From Nereocystis luetkeana (lineage: Eukaryota > Sar > Phaeophyceae > Laminariales > Laminariaceae): a DNA stretch of 64,000 nt. The notes under the pieces are model-generated. The model saw only the letters and a list, made by a program, of their open reading frames with translations, was not told the origin of the DNA and ran no database searches. The stretch spans positions 9,588,794-9,652,793 of the forward strand of contig JARUPZ010000013.1 in assembly GCA_031213475.1 (NCBI GenBank). Reading direction: 5' to 3'. This document shows, one piece after another, positions 11,527 through 22,502 of this stretch (position 1 is its first letter; each line of letters starts with the position of its first letter). The translations under genes and the position numbers were made by a program.

Positions 11527-12329
11527 TTAAGGCTGATTTGGTAGGCCGGGCCGAAATGAGGTAAAAACGCAGGCCTGAAACGTTTGGCTATATACTGTCG
11601 ACGATGGGTTCACCAATAGGAGCAATGCCAACTCTCATCTCGGCATGCTCACTGCCGAGCGTCATTGATGGGTGGGAGATAGCGTATCCACAGCTCAGCG
11701 TGCTGTGCTCCGTCGTGTTCGCGGCAGTTTAACCCAGCCAGAACGGTTAAGCTGAACGCGAGGGCCAGGCGGGAAGAGGGGGGTGTTGTCCACGATGACT
11801 CCGCAAAAGGGCGGTGTGCACAACGGACGTTATGAACTGTTATGTGGCTGCCAGGCAGGCACCTGGCAGTCGCTACGGTCAGCCGAGGTTACGTTAAGAC
11901 TCAACTCCAGGCTAAAATTGGTGGAACAACTAAAATGAAAGACTCCGATCGCCTAACGGAGCTGCTCCGTGCTGCCGTGATACCTCAAACTCTCGGGCAC
12001 AAGAATAACACATGATTGGGCGTGACCGTGCATACATTCATGTATCAAGAATATGTAGAAACGTATCGCGTGGAGGTACCTCTCACTTCTTACACCCGAA
12101 CGGCAACCATGCTTGCGACGCACGTCACAACGCGTTTCCTGTTCCTATTTAGCCATGACGCCACGCGTTAACACCGTGCGCCCAGCATTATCGACGAAAC
12201 ACCGAGTACACCCATTCACTGGACCTGGACACCTCTCAAACAAACGGAAATTATGCCCCGAATTCAAATAGTCTAGGCCACTCCTTTTCCTAGACCACTC
12301 TCTTGCCACACAATAACAAGTGCTCCCTG

Positions 12330-12604
12330 CTAGCGTGGCGCATTTCCAGCGAGTACGGCAGGAAGTGACTTGTACCAGTGCAAACCCTGGACATATTCGC
12401 TGTCCACCACACCGCTCAAGTTCCCGGTGCCCAGGAGTTCGAGCGCAAACTCCAACATGTGCCGGATGGCTTCGACGACGGCCCCGTTGCCCTCGTCCGG
12501 AACCTGCTCGTGATCTTCGTGCACAGCGGCATACGGCGGGGGACGACCGGGGACGGGGTGTGCGAGGTAAGCCGCTACTTCGTTAGGTATGACCCATGCC
12601 AACC
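12330..12604 (-). CDS. Coding-like exon, unknown protein, C-terminal part
   Basis: About 90 codons on the minus strand ending in a TAG. The codons favour G/C at the third position, unlike the surrounding DNA. The predicted peptide has a normal amino-acid mix, with stretches such as VVEAIRHMLEFALELLGTG that suggest an amphipathic helix. A plausible splice acceptor (gtacgtacag) lies just before 12604. The open frame runs further upstream to 12692, but that part looks non-coding. I do not recognise the family. It may be the last exon of a host gene or a decayed fragment; no partner exon was found. Confidence 0.35.
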
Positions 12605-12693
12605 CTGTACGTACAATATACCAAAATAATGGGTATGCATGGGTGGCATACTCTGAATAGTGGCTCGAGATCATCCAAAGCATCGACACCAAC

Positions 12694-12802
12694 TATTACG
12701 GGGGACCATAGTTAATAGGACCAAATATTGTTAGTAAAAATGGTTAAATATATAGGTTTTTATGTATACCATAGGTCCTATTAACTATGGTCCCCCGTAA
12801 TA
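12694..12802. mobile_element. Element B copy 3
   Basis: 109-bp unit with terminal repeats TTACGGGGGACC / GGTCCCCCGTAA and TA flanks. Very close to the copy at 52399. Confidence 0.9.
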
Positions 12803-13465
12803 CTATACTTTCCACCTGGTGCATGCTACGGTGGAACCTGCACGTTTCCTGAGCCCTCTCCGTCGCCTAAGAGAGGCTCTATATTAACTGCCACCCAGAA
12901 ACACCCCGCAAAGTGGTTTCGGCCCAACGAGCAAGAAGCCCAGGGCCTAGGCCTTCACAACGAAAATAACTCTAGAAACAAAGGATGGTGGCTATTCGAA
13001 AAATCCATCAGTCATACCGGGGACCTATAGTGTTGTCCATAGTGTCCCTACCCCTTCTCGGCGCATGCAGCACTTTGAAGAACCAAATTTATCGATTGGC
13101 CCTATCGGTGCGGACGGGGAGGGCTTTCTGGGTGGAGTGTCTCCGTTTGGGGGAGAAACAACGTAATATCGGAGCAACGGCCCGATTATCGGGGGTGGTT
13201 GTGCCCGATTGTCGTCTGAGCTCAATTCGTCTCGTCCGAAACACCACTTCGAAGGAGTACTTTGTTGGCGTAACCCAGTCTACATTTTCTAAGCGCTACG
13301 GAAGAAAAACAAGGAAGATATCCCAGTGGTATTGGTTAGTTGTACACTCTTGGAGAGCGCAACCGGTCGGGCAATGTAAAGCCAAAACATGCAACCCCTA
13401 GGATGGATGGGACATGTTTTGGTCGAACTGCAACTGGGGCTGACTATCGATAGGCTCGTTGACCA

Positions 13466-13541
13466 TGTCATGACCGCAGTCCCGCTTCAGGGGCAAACCA
13501 CTCAAATCCCGGGTGAACGGGACCCCAGCTAGCCCTAAAAG
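13466..13541. repeat. Element A copy 4 (decayed)
   Basis: Left arm 'accgcagtcccgcttc' is clear. The right arm is rearranged ('acgggacccc' then 'agccctaaaa'). Confidence 0.5.
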
Positions 13542-14127
13542 AGCGAAGGGCACCGAGAAACAACTGAACGCCGTTGGAATCCCGTCGTGTGAACATATCA
13601 TGCTGAACCGCCTGCGAGAGCTTTGCTTCTTGGTCCAATATCACGCCCGGATCTACGCTGGGTGTTCGGTTTTGTCTTTTCCGCGGGGCGGGCCGTCGTG
13701 AGCGGGTATATGATACGGCGTACACGTGAATGTGGTAAGCCTCGGGTTCATCATACCCCACGACGGCATGCACTTGTGCATCAAACCTTTTTTGGGTCTT
13801 ATCCAACCCTCGTTTCGTTTCGAGAAGCAGCAGGCACACGCACACCACTCAGGCGCGAGGCAAAGGTTCGTTCGTGCGGTACGTTGGAACGGATGACGAG
13901 CCTTCGATTACATGGGCGTCCCGAGCTCCGGAGCTGGTGGTGCGGCCACTGAGCTTACTACTGTATAGACTCAAATTTGTTGCATGACCTCGAGCAGCAG
14001 AAGAAGCGGCCTGCACCGACAGGCAACGGGGTTGCGCTTCTGCGGCCACACCTTTCTCAGTGATTGAGGTCCCCAATCGACGAGCTACCCGTACCCATAC
14101 CCGATAAAGAACCTTGAAAGAAAACAT

Positions 14128-14479
14128 CCCACAGCAGTAGGGGTGCACCAGAAGTTCCTGAACCCCTCACGTTAGGAGCTCACTATCTCACCCGATACAA
14201 TACTTGAAGAAGAAATTCGTTCGTGCCACCTGACCGGCACTTGTATGCGCTACAGAAGTCCTAAAACGAATACACGCGTGAATTTTTCATCCTAACTGGT
14301 ATTACGGGGGACCATAGTTAACAGGACCTATAGTATACATAAAAACCTATATGTTTAACCATTTTTACTAACAATATTTGGTCCTGTTAACTATGGCCCC
14401 CCGTAATAGTTCCCTCACTTGAGGAACTCAATTGGTCCGAAAGATTTGCCCCAAAACGTGCAACCCCTACCGTGGGGTG
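14128..14479 (+). mobile_element. Element D copy 2, interrupted by element B
   Basis: Highly similar to copy 1 at 6092-6336 along its whole length, including both ends. It is split at 14300-14408 by an element B insertion. Comparing the two copies shows the target was a single TA, now present on both sides of the insert. Confidence 0.75.
14300..14408. mobile_element. Element B copy 2, nested in element D
   Basis: Same 109-bp unit, beginning at 'tattacggggg' and ending 'cccccgtaata' (TA flanks included). The matching uninterrupted site in element D copy 1 reads 'aactggtagttcc', which defines the TA target and shows that B inserted after D did. Confidence 0.92.
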
Positions 14480-15408
14480 ATGCGATAGGAGTATGTAGCG
14501 TTGTTTTGCCTATTTTTTCCAACTGGACGTGCTCCTCAATTCCTTACTGATGGAACAACATGAATGCTTCACAAATATTTTCGTGACATACATACCAATG
14601 TAGTACCTGGTACATTTCTTAGTATGGGCTACGATCGTTCGCCGGGTTGAGCGTTTAACTGTTCGTATCGCTAAAATAGCATCAGCGTATAGCTCTATAA
14701 GGTCGGGGTGAGGAGTCTCATTGTTTTTAGATGGTACCCCTGTAAGGCCAACACGCCTCTATAATTTGGGTCCCATGTTCCGTCTGCTTCAAAAGGTTCA
14801 TCTAGATGCCCAGAGCCTGCGTGACGGTTTCTCGGGGCCCAGTCGGGTTCAATATTTCGTCTGAGCCAGCGTCTAGCTTCTCGAGTGAAGACACCCGAAA
14901 CGTCCAGGTGCTACACGGAGTACTATACAAAGTACGCTCCTGCCGGAGGAACCCGTCGATCGAGCGTAACCTCAGCACTAAGCTGCACGCTGCAGGAGAA
15001 ACGAACCCCGGAGGAGGTAGCGGGGTAACCGAGCAGTCGACCTTGAAATGTGGCGCAATGATATTCTCGGCCGTGGCAGCACGCCGCGATCAACCCTCGT
15101 CCTCTATGTGACACCATCTACCGCTCGCCCCCACCATATCCACACTCCAGTATAGCTTAAGGGCATGCTCAAGAGGGATTAATATCTGGGGTACCCCGTT
15201 GACAAGCCTGGTTATTACGTTGGTGGTATCAACGTACCAATGGATGCGAATAGTTGATCACATTCTGTAGGACATATCAGATGTAACAGACCCTCCCCTA
15301 GGCTGTTTCCTATGCGGTTTGATTTTGAGCTTCAGATATGTATTTTTCGACCTAAAACACAAAATCTCCTGCTTATTATGCAGAATCCGACCGGACTGGT
15401 TTCGATTT

Positions 15409-15487
15409 TGAGAATTCGATGACCCAAGTCGTCAGATCTCATGCCAAAATCCGACGACTTTGGTGATCAAATTTTCAAATCGAAAAA
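15409..15487. repeat. Imperfect foldback, about 35-bp arms
   Basis: The left arm (15409-15444, starts 'ttcgattttgag') pairs with the right arm (about 15453-15487, ends 'ttttcaaatcgaa'), both carrying a 'aagtcgtc' / 'gacgactt' core. It could be a hairpin in RNA or a decayed MITE; no second copy was found. Confidence 0.6.
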
Positions 15488-15731
15488 CGGCATGCGCTCT
15501 GAATTCAAGACATTGTAGACGACAGCAAACAGCAGCAGAATGATCGATGAGTTGGATGGTGACACAGCTGTATAGCGACACTGCTACGCGCCCGGCGCGC
15601 GGTCGACGCGTCTGTCTGCGGCCAGACTACAGTCGGTTGGCGCGGGCTTGGGCTTAGAGACCAATATCAGTGAGTGCACTCGGCACGCGCATCTCCGTGG
15701 ATACATACTCGTGGACTACACTGCTGTACAG

Positions 15732-15732
<1 letters not shown>

Positions 15733-15784
<52 letters not shown>
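15733..15784. repeat. (CAG)n microsatellite, 52 bp
   Basis: Seventeen CAG-type triplets with a single CAA interruption. The polyalanine seen in one open frame comes from this repeat. Confidence 0.95.
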
Positions 15785-15785
<1 letters not shown>

Positions 15786-16111
15786 TCAGTCACATCGTGA
15801 AACATAAAGACCAAGGCAGGTTGACTCTAGCACACTCGCCCCATCTCTTCGCCACCAGGCCAGAGGCAGTCAGCCTTGGCTCGGACGCTTGGACCCTACG
15901 CGCAGTGCAGCGCACCTACCGCGTCTGTCTGCGGTGCCAGACCGCAACAACATCTGTTGGTCTCGGCGTTTGCCGGAATCTCTGCACGTACACTAAATAC
16001 GACATTTTGGCACATGAAGACTGTCTCGCTTTGCCAAGTTCATATGTCATCTGGAAATGCGATCGGGCCAAAATCTCAAGCTCGAAAAAAGAATCGCAAA
16101 AGAAAACAGCC

Positions 16112-16502
16112 TTAATGATCTAGATCTTCAGGACACGTACATTCCTGATCTGCATGATGATCTGGCTCACGCTTCCGGGTGGGAGCAATAAAATCATGCA
16201 CCCTTTGCAGCACGTCTTTAGTTGAGGCTGAATGCGTGCGATGCACGTCCTGCACTATGCTTTTCTGACAAGGTTAGTTTAGGATCTTGATAATCTACAT
16301 GGCCGTCACCTGTCCCATCTCTGAAGCAGTTACCTTGAGGGGTTGGGCCGTAGAGTATGTCGGGAGGGGGCCGGCCTGTGAGTGCTTGAAATGCGACTCT
16401 TGCCCACCAGAAAAGGTCGTCGTAGAAGACCAGCTGCCGATCCAGCTCGATGTCCTCGCGCTCCGCCGCACGTGATACCATCTCGCTGTAAATCATGGAC
16501 GA
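16112..16502 (-). CDS. Coding-like segment, unknown protein, possibly two exons
   Basis: The first part (16502 down to 16334) reads as a coherent peptide of about 56 residues with stretches such as AEREDIELDRQLVFYDDLFW and GRPPPDILYGPTPQ; codons are GC3-rich. It follows a plausible acceptor (ccctgacag) and ends at a good donor (ctcaag|gtaact). If a 79-bp intron is removed to 16254, the frame continues for about 47 codons to a TAA at 16112-16114. If not spliced, the frame stays open to 16218. An ATG at 16494-16496 could be the start. The 79-bp intron is short compared with those inferred elsewhere, so the second part is less certain. Family not recognised. Confidence 0.35.
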
Positions 16503-16809
16503 CTGTCAGGGCCGAGGAGTGGTGAAATCGGGCAGTCGGGGGGAGGGGGAGGAGGCGGTAGTGTGGGCGGGGGGAAGTGTCGACTGGAAACCCCTCTAGA
16601 AGGCATATATATATATATGGGCATCGTTTGGGCTGTTGGTTGGAGCGATCGAGCGAGTAAATCAAAATCGATTGCTGACAAAACCGATTATTCGAGTTTA
16701 CTACTGCAAATAGTGTGTTCTGCTCGATTAGAAGTCACCTAGAACGACCGGAAACCGATCTCCAATCACTCCCTCCCCGCCCCCCCACCGAACCAATGAT
16801 ATCAACAAA

Positions 16810-16986
16810 ATGGCCGGTGAGGGGGCCAGTAGAGCCGGTAAAAAAAATGCTATAAACTACTCGCATTACTGGCGTGGCAACTCGCTTGCCACCCCGATGT
16901 TACCGACTCGATCGAACTTGTTTGAATGGGATGGATCGGCTGCATTTCACGGCCGTACAACATCGTTCGTTCATGAGACACCCTAA
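16810..16986 (+). CDS. Small ORF, 58 aa, hypothetical
   Basis: ATG in a good eukaryotic start context (A at -3, G at +4, 'aacaaaatggcc'), followed by 58 codons and TAA. The peptide is basic at its start (ASRAGKK) and ends hydrophilic, with no membrane segment or known motif. It sits immediately before a 110-bp AT-repeat block. It may be a real small protein, a first exon, or chance. Family not recognised. Confidence 0.25.
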   Translation: MAGEGASRAGKKNAINYSHYWRGNSLATPMLPTRSNLFEWDGSAAFHGRTTSFVHETP

Positions 16987-16989
16987 ACC

Positions 16990-17098
16990 AATATATATAC
17001 ATATAATAATATATATATAATATATTATAATATATATTTATATATAATATATTATATTAAACATATATTATAATATTATATATATATATATTATATAT
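16990..17098. repeat. (AT)-rich microsatellite block
   Basis: About 110 bp of TA/ATAT and TATTATA units with almost no G or C. It can fold as a hairpin. Confidence 0.95.
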
Positions 17099-18082
17099 GT
17101 GCGACAGATACGTCAACTAAGAGAATGACAAACGTCCAGTCACATTTCGTCACGCCCCTAGGTTCGGTCGCATCTTGGAGCGCATGTCATACGACGACTT
17201 GACAGTTGAGACCTATCTATGCCAATGGGAAAGCGAAGTATCAACAAAAAAACTTGAATTTCAAAGATCCCCTCCAAATATTTACAGAACACGCTTCCTA
17301 TGGGCACGTTCAGAAAGAAAAAAAAGTTCCTACCTTTTGGAAAAAAACCCGAAAAAAACAAATCTGGGCCCGATGTTGGGCCAACGTTGGCTTGAGAAAA
17401 ACTCAGGCCGATCTTTGGTTCGAAGCGGCGAGATTCCGAGTCCTCGACAGACATCGATCAACAAAACCAACGATTGCGTCAGGAATTCTGAACAGAGTGC
17501 GCTCGTTAGGAGCTTCGACACTATTTTCCGCGCTATAGTCTCTGGTGGGTTTCCGAGACGTACTGTACGCCATGCAAGACGCGGATTAATCATGGCACCA
17601 CACCCCGGCCCCGCGTGAATGCGCCTCCTCCAAGACCAGGCCCTCATGCTACCCGGGATAGTATCCAAAGGGGGTGTCTGACGAGAAACGAGAAACAAAA
17701 ACCACGCCGCACAAATACTTCTGTTTGATCATCGGTCACACTTTCCCGCTCAGCTCAAAGAAGGGTTTACCTTCCTTCCACCAGGGTGCTGTTGGTCAAG
17801 CCGTTGCCACAGGTGTCGTTCCTTCCTCCCCTAACGGTGGTCTCTTTTGTCGTTTTCGCGCCGAATAGCTCAAGACATGCCATTTCATGTTTCTCGCTCC
17901 TTCATCGTTACTGGTACCTGCGCTCACCTACATACAACATGATAATTGACCCTGCTCCTATGCTGCTGCGCTCCCCCGATCCCAGACCCACCTGATCCCT
18001 GGGCACATTTTATTTGCCGCCGGCACGGCCAATCAAGCACCCTGATCTCACGCCGAGCAAACAGCACCACGCACTACTTATC

Positions 18083-18114
18083 ATATATGATATATATATA
18101 TTATATATATATAT
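18083..18114. repeat. (AT)n microsatellite
   Basis: About 30 bp of alternating A and T. Confidence 0.9.
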
Positions 18115-18311
18115 CAACCATACCAGCTTACAGCAACGAACACGTCGAATACCTGGTATGCGATTGTCTAGCAAGAAGAGGCACTCCCACTGGTCGCCGA
18201 TTTTGATTCGGATTGTTTTGGCGGGTAAACACGTTCGCTCACCAAGCGGGGGCTTGGTTGATCCCACTGGTTGGCTCCAGCACGGTATGTGATCTCACCA
18301 TCGACCTGCAG

Positions 18312-18452
18312 CATGCGGCGCAGTGGGACAGTGTCGTCTCGGGGTTTGAAAGGACATACTCTGCACCATCGACTCGTGAAACTAGCAACGAGCAGGAGTA
18401 CGCGCTTCGAGTAAAACATGTGGCCCTGAATAAACAGTGTTCAGAGATCAAC
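18312..18452 (+). CDS. Coding-like exon, 47 codons, unknown
   Basis: A stop-free block of exactly 47 codons between an acceptor (cgacctgcag) and a donor (aac|gtaaac). The peptide is hydrophilic and looks natural (for example SNEQEYALRVKHVALNKQC). No neighbouring exon with a matching phase was found. Family not recognised; could be chance. Confidence 0.2.
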
Positions 18453-18794
18453 GTAAACAAAACGAGGGCACACACCCCCCCCCCACCCCCCCTCCCACTG
18501 GCCAACCCAACCATGTTCGGATGGTTACGCGGTGTTGAGAGAGCGTATTGCTGAGTCCCGCGGTCGAATTCGTGAACCGACATCATGCATGTATGTGTCT
18601 CCGCGTTGATGAGTTTCGCACAGAGATTCCTCTCGTCATGTGCAGGAGGGAGAAGATTCGATAGACAGCTCGTTGAATTCGACCTAAAGACTACCGTATA
18701 CATACCATATATCTATTCCACAGACTTCTTTTACTTGCGGTAGACACCTACATCATACCGTCCAACAGCAAGTCGTTACCGCCAGGCCGAATGA

Positions 18795-20775
18795 TTAACG
18801 CCACTGCCGGAACACAAAACGACGTAACGTACGAAATACACCGACTCTCGAAAGTACGTTGAGAGAGTGGCATTCGCTGACTGTGGCAGCGCGTGGGTTC
18901 CTCACATCAACCCTCCCGTGCTGCGCGCTTCTGAAACCTCCCATGGCCAACTCGGCGCGTCCCATCGTGTCGCTCTTCCGGACGTACATGCAGTCCATGT
19001 TCACCTCGCGGTGCATCAAGTGGATCAAGTCTCCCGCCACAACGAAGCGCAAGAGCTGCGGGGCACATGGGCGTGACGGCGAGAAAAGAAAGAGTGGGCG
19101 TGGGGAGAGTGGGGGTCGACGGAGGGCGAGCAAGAGAACGGATATTGTGGGCACATTTGTATCTCCCTTGTGGATGCCATATCGGATCGCCGAGTTATCA
19201 TGCCACTGGGCCGTCCCGGTCGGGGTGGCTACGTTGCTCGGTGCGATGAGACGGCACACCTGCAAGCATACCAGTTTGGAAGAAGTTCTGCCCCTTCGAG
19301 GGCTGGTCGCTGACTACATCGGCTTCTGCGCCCGTCTCCCTCTCGAAAACATTTTCTGCGTGTGATTTATGTGACTTCGAAACGAAACGACCGTGATACC
19401 GTGTCTGCATACATACACCAGTATCGAAGCCCAGCGGCAGTAGAACCATGGACACGCACTGCATGTACCTGGCCAACTATCCGTGCCACCGCCTTGGTCT
19501 CCTCTTCCTGCCGCTCATGAACAGCTCCGGCCACGTCCAGGAACACGCGGAAAGGCCTTGGCCGAGAGGAAGACACACAGAACGAGGGGTGGCGGCGGCC
19601 TTCGTTACGCGGCGTGATGCTTGTTCGTCCGCGCATTGCTATTGATTGCACGGCGTGGAGGGGTCGCAGGAGGCACCATGGCAGCAATACTGCCGCAAAT
19701 AACGGGGGGTGGGGGTGGGGGGGGGGGTGGGGGTGGGGGGGGCACGGTTTTCGTAGGGGATGTGAACGAAAATGCTGTCCTAAAAAAAAGAAGAGTAAAT
19801 TGGATCATCTCCGTTTTCGTTTCTAGCGTTTTTCGTTTTGTTGAGATTTGATTTGTCAGAAAATAAGATAACATCATGATGGATGATTCCGTCCGGGCGC
19901 TGCATTCATGGCTACACACTTTGACACCGTTTTATTATTCTCTTATACCGTTTTGTTTATTTTCCAGGTAAGCAGAACACACTCGCTCTACGATACCAGT
20001 TCCACCAAAATGTCCCGAACCCCCCATTTCAGGAGCTTTATACCACTATCAAGTAAACAAAAACTAAATTTTGATCAAATAGAAACGCCTACTCCGATAC
20101 CAACTACTCTATGACAAACAGTAGAAGGTGCATATAAGAAGAACGTTGTGGGAACTAAAAATGGGATATGATATGATATGATATGATGCGATATGATAGG
20201 ATATGATGGTGATGTGATATTTTACGATGTTGATATGACACCAGTCGGCTCCTCGGACGAGGAGCTCCGCCAATCGGAGTCATGTAGGCCATGAAAAGTG
20301 CTATCCCAAGCCCATATTATCTCACGCCTCAGGAAGGAACCATCAAGCACTCTATGAAACATGAAACACGATACACAACAGGCAGTGTGACAGTCATTAT
20401 TCTCGCAATGGCTACACCGTCTTGCGAGCGGGCGGTGTAAAAGGTACACCTACGGTGATGGTCACAGCTACCCTCAAACGGGTGAACCTAGGCGTTTGGT
20501 CCCTTGCCTCACGGGGAAATAATTTGGTGCACGTACATGGCAACTTCCAGCACGAGCATCGCGGGGGTGCCGGTCTGGTCGTGAGCCTTCAAGTACCCGA
20601 TGGGACTGATGACGTGCCCGAGCTTCACCCACGCATTGACGTGCATCTCCGCTTCTGTTCGGAGAACCTCTCGCGGGTCTTGCACCACCTTGTGCATTTT
20701 CAGTGCGACCTGAATCACCGAGGCGGCGGGAATGTTTTGCGGGAGTCCGCCATCACCGGTGATTCGCGTTGCATG
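18795..20775 (-). CDS. Putative three-exon gene, unknown protein (partial)
   Basis: Three coding-like blocks join in phase. Exon A is about 20775-20513 and ends tcccc|gtgagg, phase 2. Exon B is 19556-19469, after a ccaag acceptor; it ends ggccag|gtacat. Exon C starts at 19055 after a clean acceptor (gtgccccgcag); its frame runs to a TAA at 18795, or it may end earlier at gttgat|gtgagg near 18905. Together they give about 203 codons, a multiple of three, with GC3-rich codon use and no stops. Peptide pieces: ALKMHKVVQDPREVLRTEAE, MLVLEVAMYVHQIISP, FRVFLDVAGAVHERQEEE, DLIHLMHREVNMDCMYVRKS. No signal peptide or repeated motif. The 5' end is missing: a TGA precedes exon A and no acceptor is obvious there. 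Introns would be about 956 and 413 bp. I do not recognise the family. Confidence 0.42.
19704..19742. repeat. G-rich tract, 39 nt
   Basis: G runs broken only by single T residues; it could form G-quadruplex structure. It falls inside the putative intron between exons A and B of the minus-strand gene model. Confidence 0.9.
20165..20215. repeat. (ATATG)n microsatellite
   Basis: About ten imperfect ATATG units. Confidence 0.85.
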
Positions 20776-20925
20776 TCAAGCGTGTTGGGGAAACATGACC
20801 TTTGAGTATCGCGAACCCTTCGTGTCTGTTTTTCATGACCTTTGAGGAGCAAGTTGCTGTGTCCCTGTGCTAGGAACGTGCGAGTGGCACGAAATATGTA
20901 CGGATGCGACGAGCAAAGCATGCTG

Positions 20926-20983
20926 CCCCCCCCCCCCCCCCCCCCCCCCCACCTCCCCGCCCCCCGCCCCCCCCCCCCCCCCC
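20926..20983. repeat. Double poly(C) tract
   Basis: A 25-nt C run and a 17-nt C run separated by a short C-rich spacer. Confidence 0.95.
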
Positions 20984-21628
20984 ACCTCCATCCCCATCTT
21001 GAAACACCCCGCATGCACCTCGTTCAAACACAGATGTCGATAGTGAATTACGCATGCAACGCTCCCCCTGACGAAGTCTACTTGGGAGCGACGCCTAAGA
21101 GTTTCGAAGACACGTGGGAGTTCGAACGACAGCGGAGCGCTCTTCAGCCGAGTAGCCCCGCCAGTGTGTTAGACATTTCTTTGACACAGCAATTGCTACT
21201 GCGCTGCTGCTATCGTTCTACGCGCCGAGGACGGTGTGCTCCTAGAATTATGTTTCCGCCGAGGGGGCTATCACGCCCTTGTAGACTACTCCACGGTGTT
21301 TAAACTCGTTCGGCGAAAAATCGTGAGGGTCGTTTCGCCGTCCGTTAGTTTCGCAGTGGTGACCCACGAGGTGTTTGCTTCCGAGAACCTGACCAGTGGA
21401 GCCGATAAAAGAGCCAACCGACCCGGTAGTGCACCCCCCTCGCTTGGCTTGGCTTGGACAATATTTTTGTCCAGAGTGGATATGTGCTGGCACCCATTGA
21501 ACTACAGCACCTCCATAGGCTATATATAGCGCACGACCATGTTCAGATGTTCGTCGGGGCCACTGCAATAGACGTAGCCAGTTTTTCAGCTTGTACGAAC
21601 TCTTCAAAACTCCTTAAAGCTACGAATA

Positions 21629-21697
21629 CCCCCCCCCCCCCCCCCCTTCCCCCCACGCACCAACACCACCGTGCAATCTCCCCCCCCCCCCCCCCCC
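21629..21697. repeat. Double poly(C) tract
   Basis: Two C runs of about 18 nt each, 33 nt apart. Confidence 0.95.
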
Positions 21698-21734
21698 TGT
21701 TTCTACAAGGGAGTAATGCCTCCGTAAGGGTGGT

Positions 21735-22025
21735 CCTTCACGTTTCGAGATCAATATTGCACCCGAGACATTTTGTTGAAATTCGTTCGCTCATCGCCAT
21801 CAGCATTTTTTATGCGCTGCGTAGTCTCAAAACAGAGCCCACTTGAGGCAGATTTAAAAGAAATATTTTCAGGCATAAATATGAATGCCAAGCGTTCCTT
21901 ATATTTAGATCGACTATACCTAGACTCCTGTAGAAACACTAACCGGTTGTGGTTGCCATGAGGGGCTCAACCGGTCGAAAAATGTTGCCTCAGAGGGGAA
22001 ACAGTGCAACCCACACCCGTGAGAT
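21735..22025 (+). repeat. Diverged element D relative
   Basis: Shares 'gaaattcgttcg', 'tatgcgct' and a 'gtgcaaccca' right end with element D, but with many differences and a longer middle. Confidence 0.4.
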
Positions 22026-22471
22026 GAGTGAGTCGAGGGTTATGCAGGCTCCGTGCGCAGAACGACAAATGCTGACCGTCTCTGTGAGACTGTGCTGTCG
22101 ACGCTTGTACCGCAGCATCAACCTGTAGAGTCCATCACACCGACCGTTTGTGTCTACGAGGGGATACACAACCAGCACAGCAAGCGCGATCGAACTCGGA
22201 ATGCCACACGCAGTTTTTGAAAAATATTCCGACATAATTGTCGATCTCCCGAGCTGGGTAGTCTCTAAGGTTCAGAAAGACGTACCTCAGCAACATGGAT
22301 GCGTCAAGCACGCGGCGCGGAGACTGTACTGAGGTATTGGGGTCAACTGCTGAAGCGGAAAATCGAGGGCGAGCCACCGTGCTGTTGTCAAAGGTGGTAC
22401 CTGCCGGCACAGTACCCCGCACTTGGCAAGAATGGTGTGGAGAACCCCCACATACCAAACAAATGGCGGAA

Positions 22472-22502
<31 letters not shown>

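Noticed and set aside
21040-21190. Plus-strand frame reading NYACNAPPDEVYLGATP, which resembles the tail of some integrases
   Set aside because: Resemblance is loose, no catalytic region is nearby and the upstream part is poly(C).
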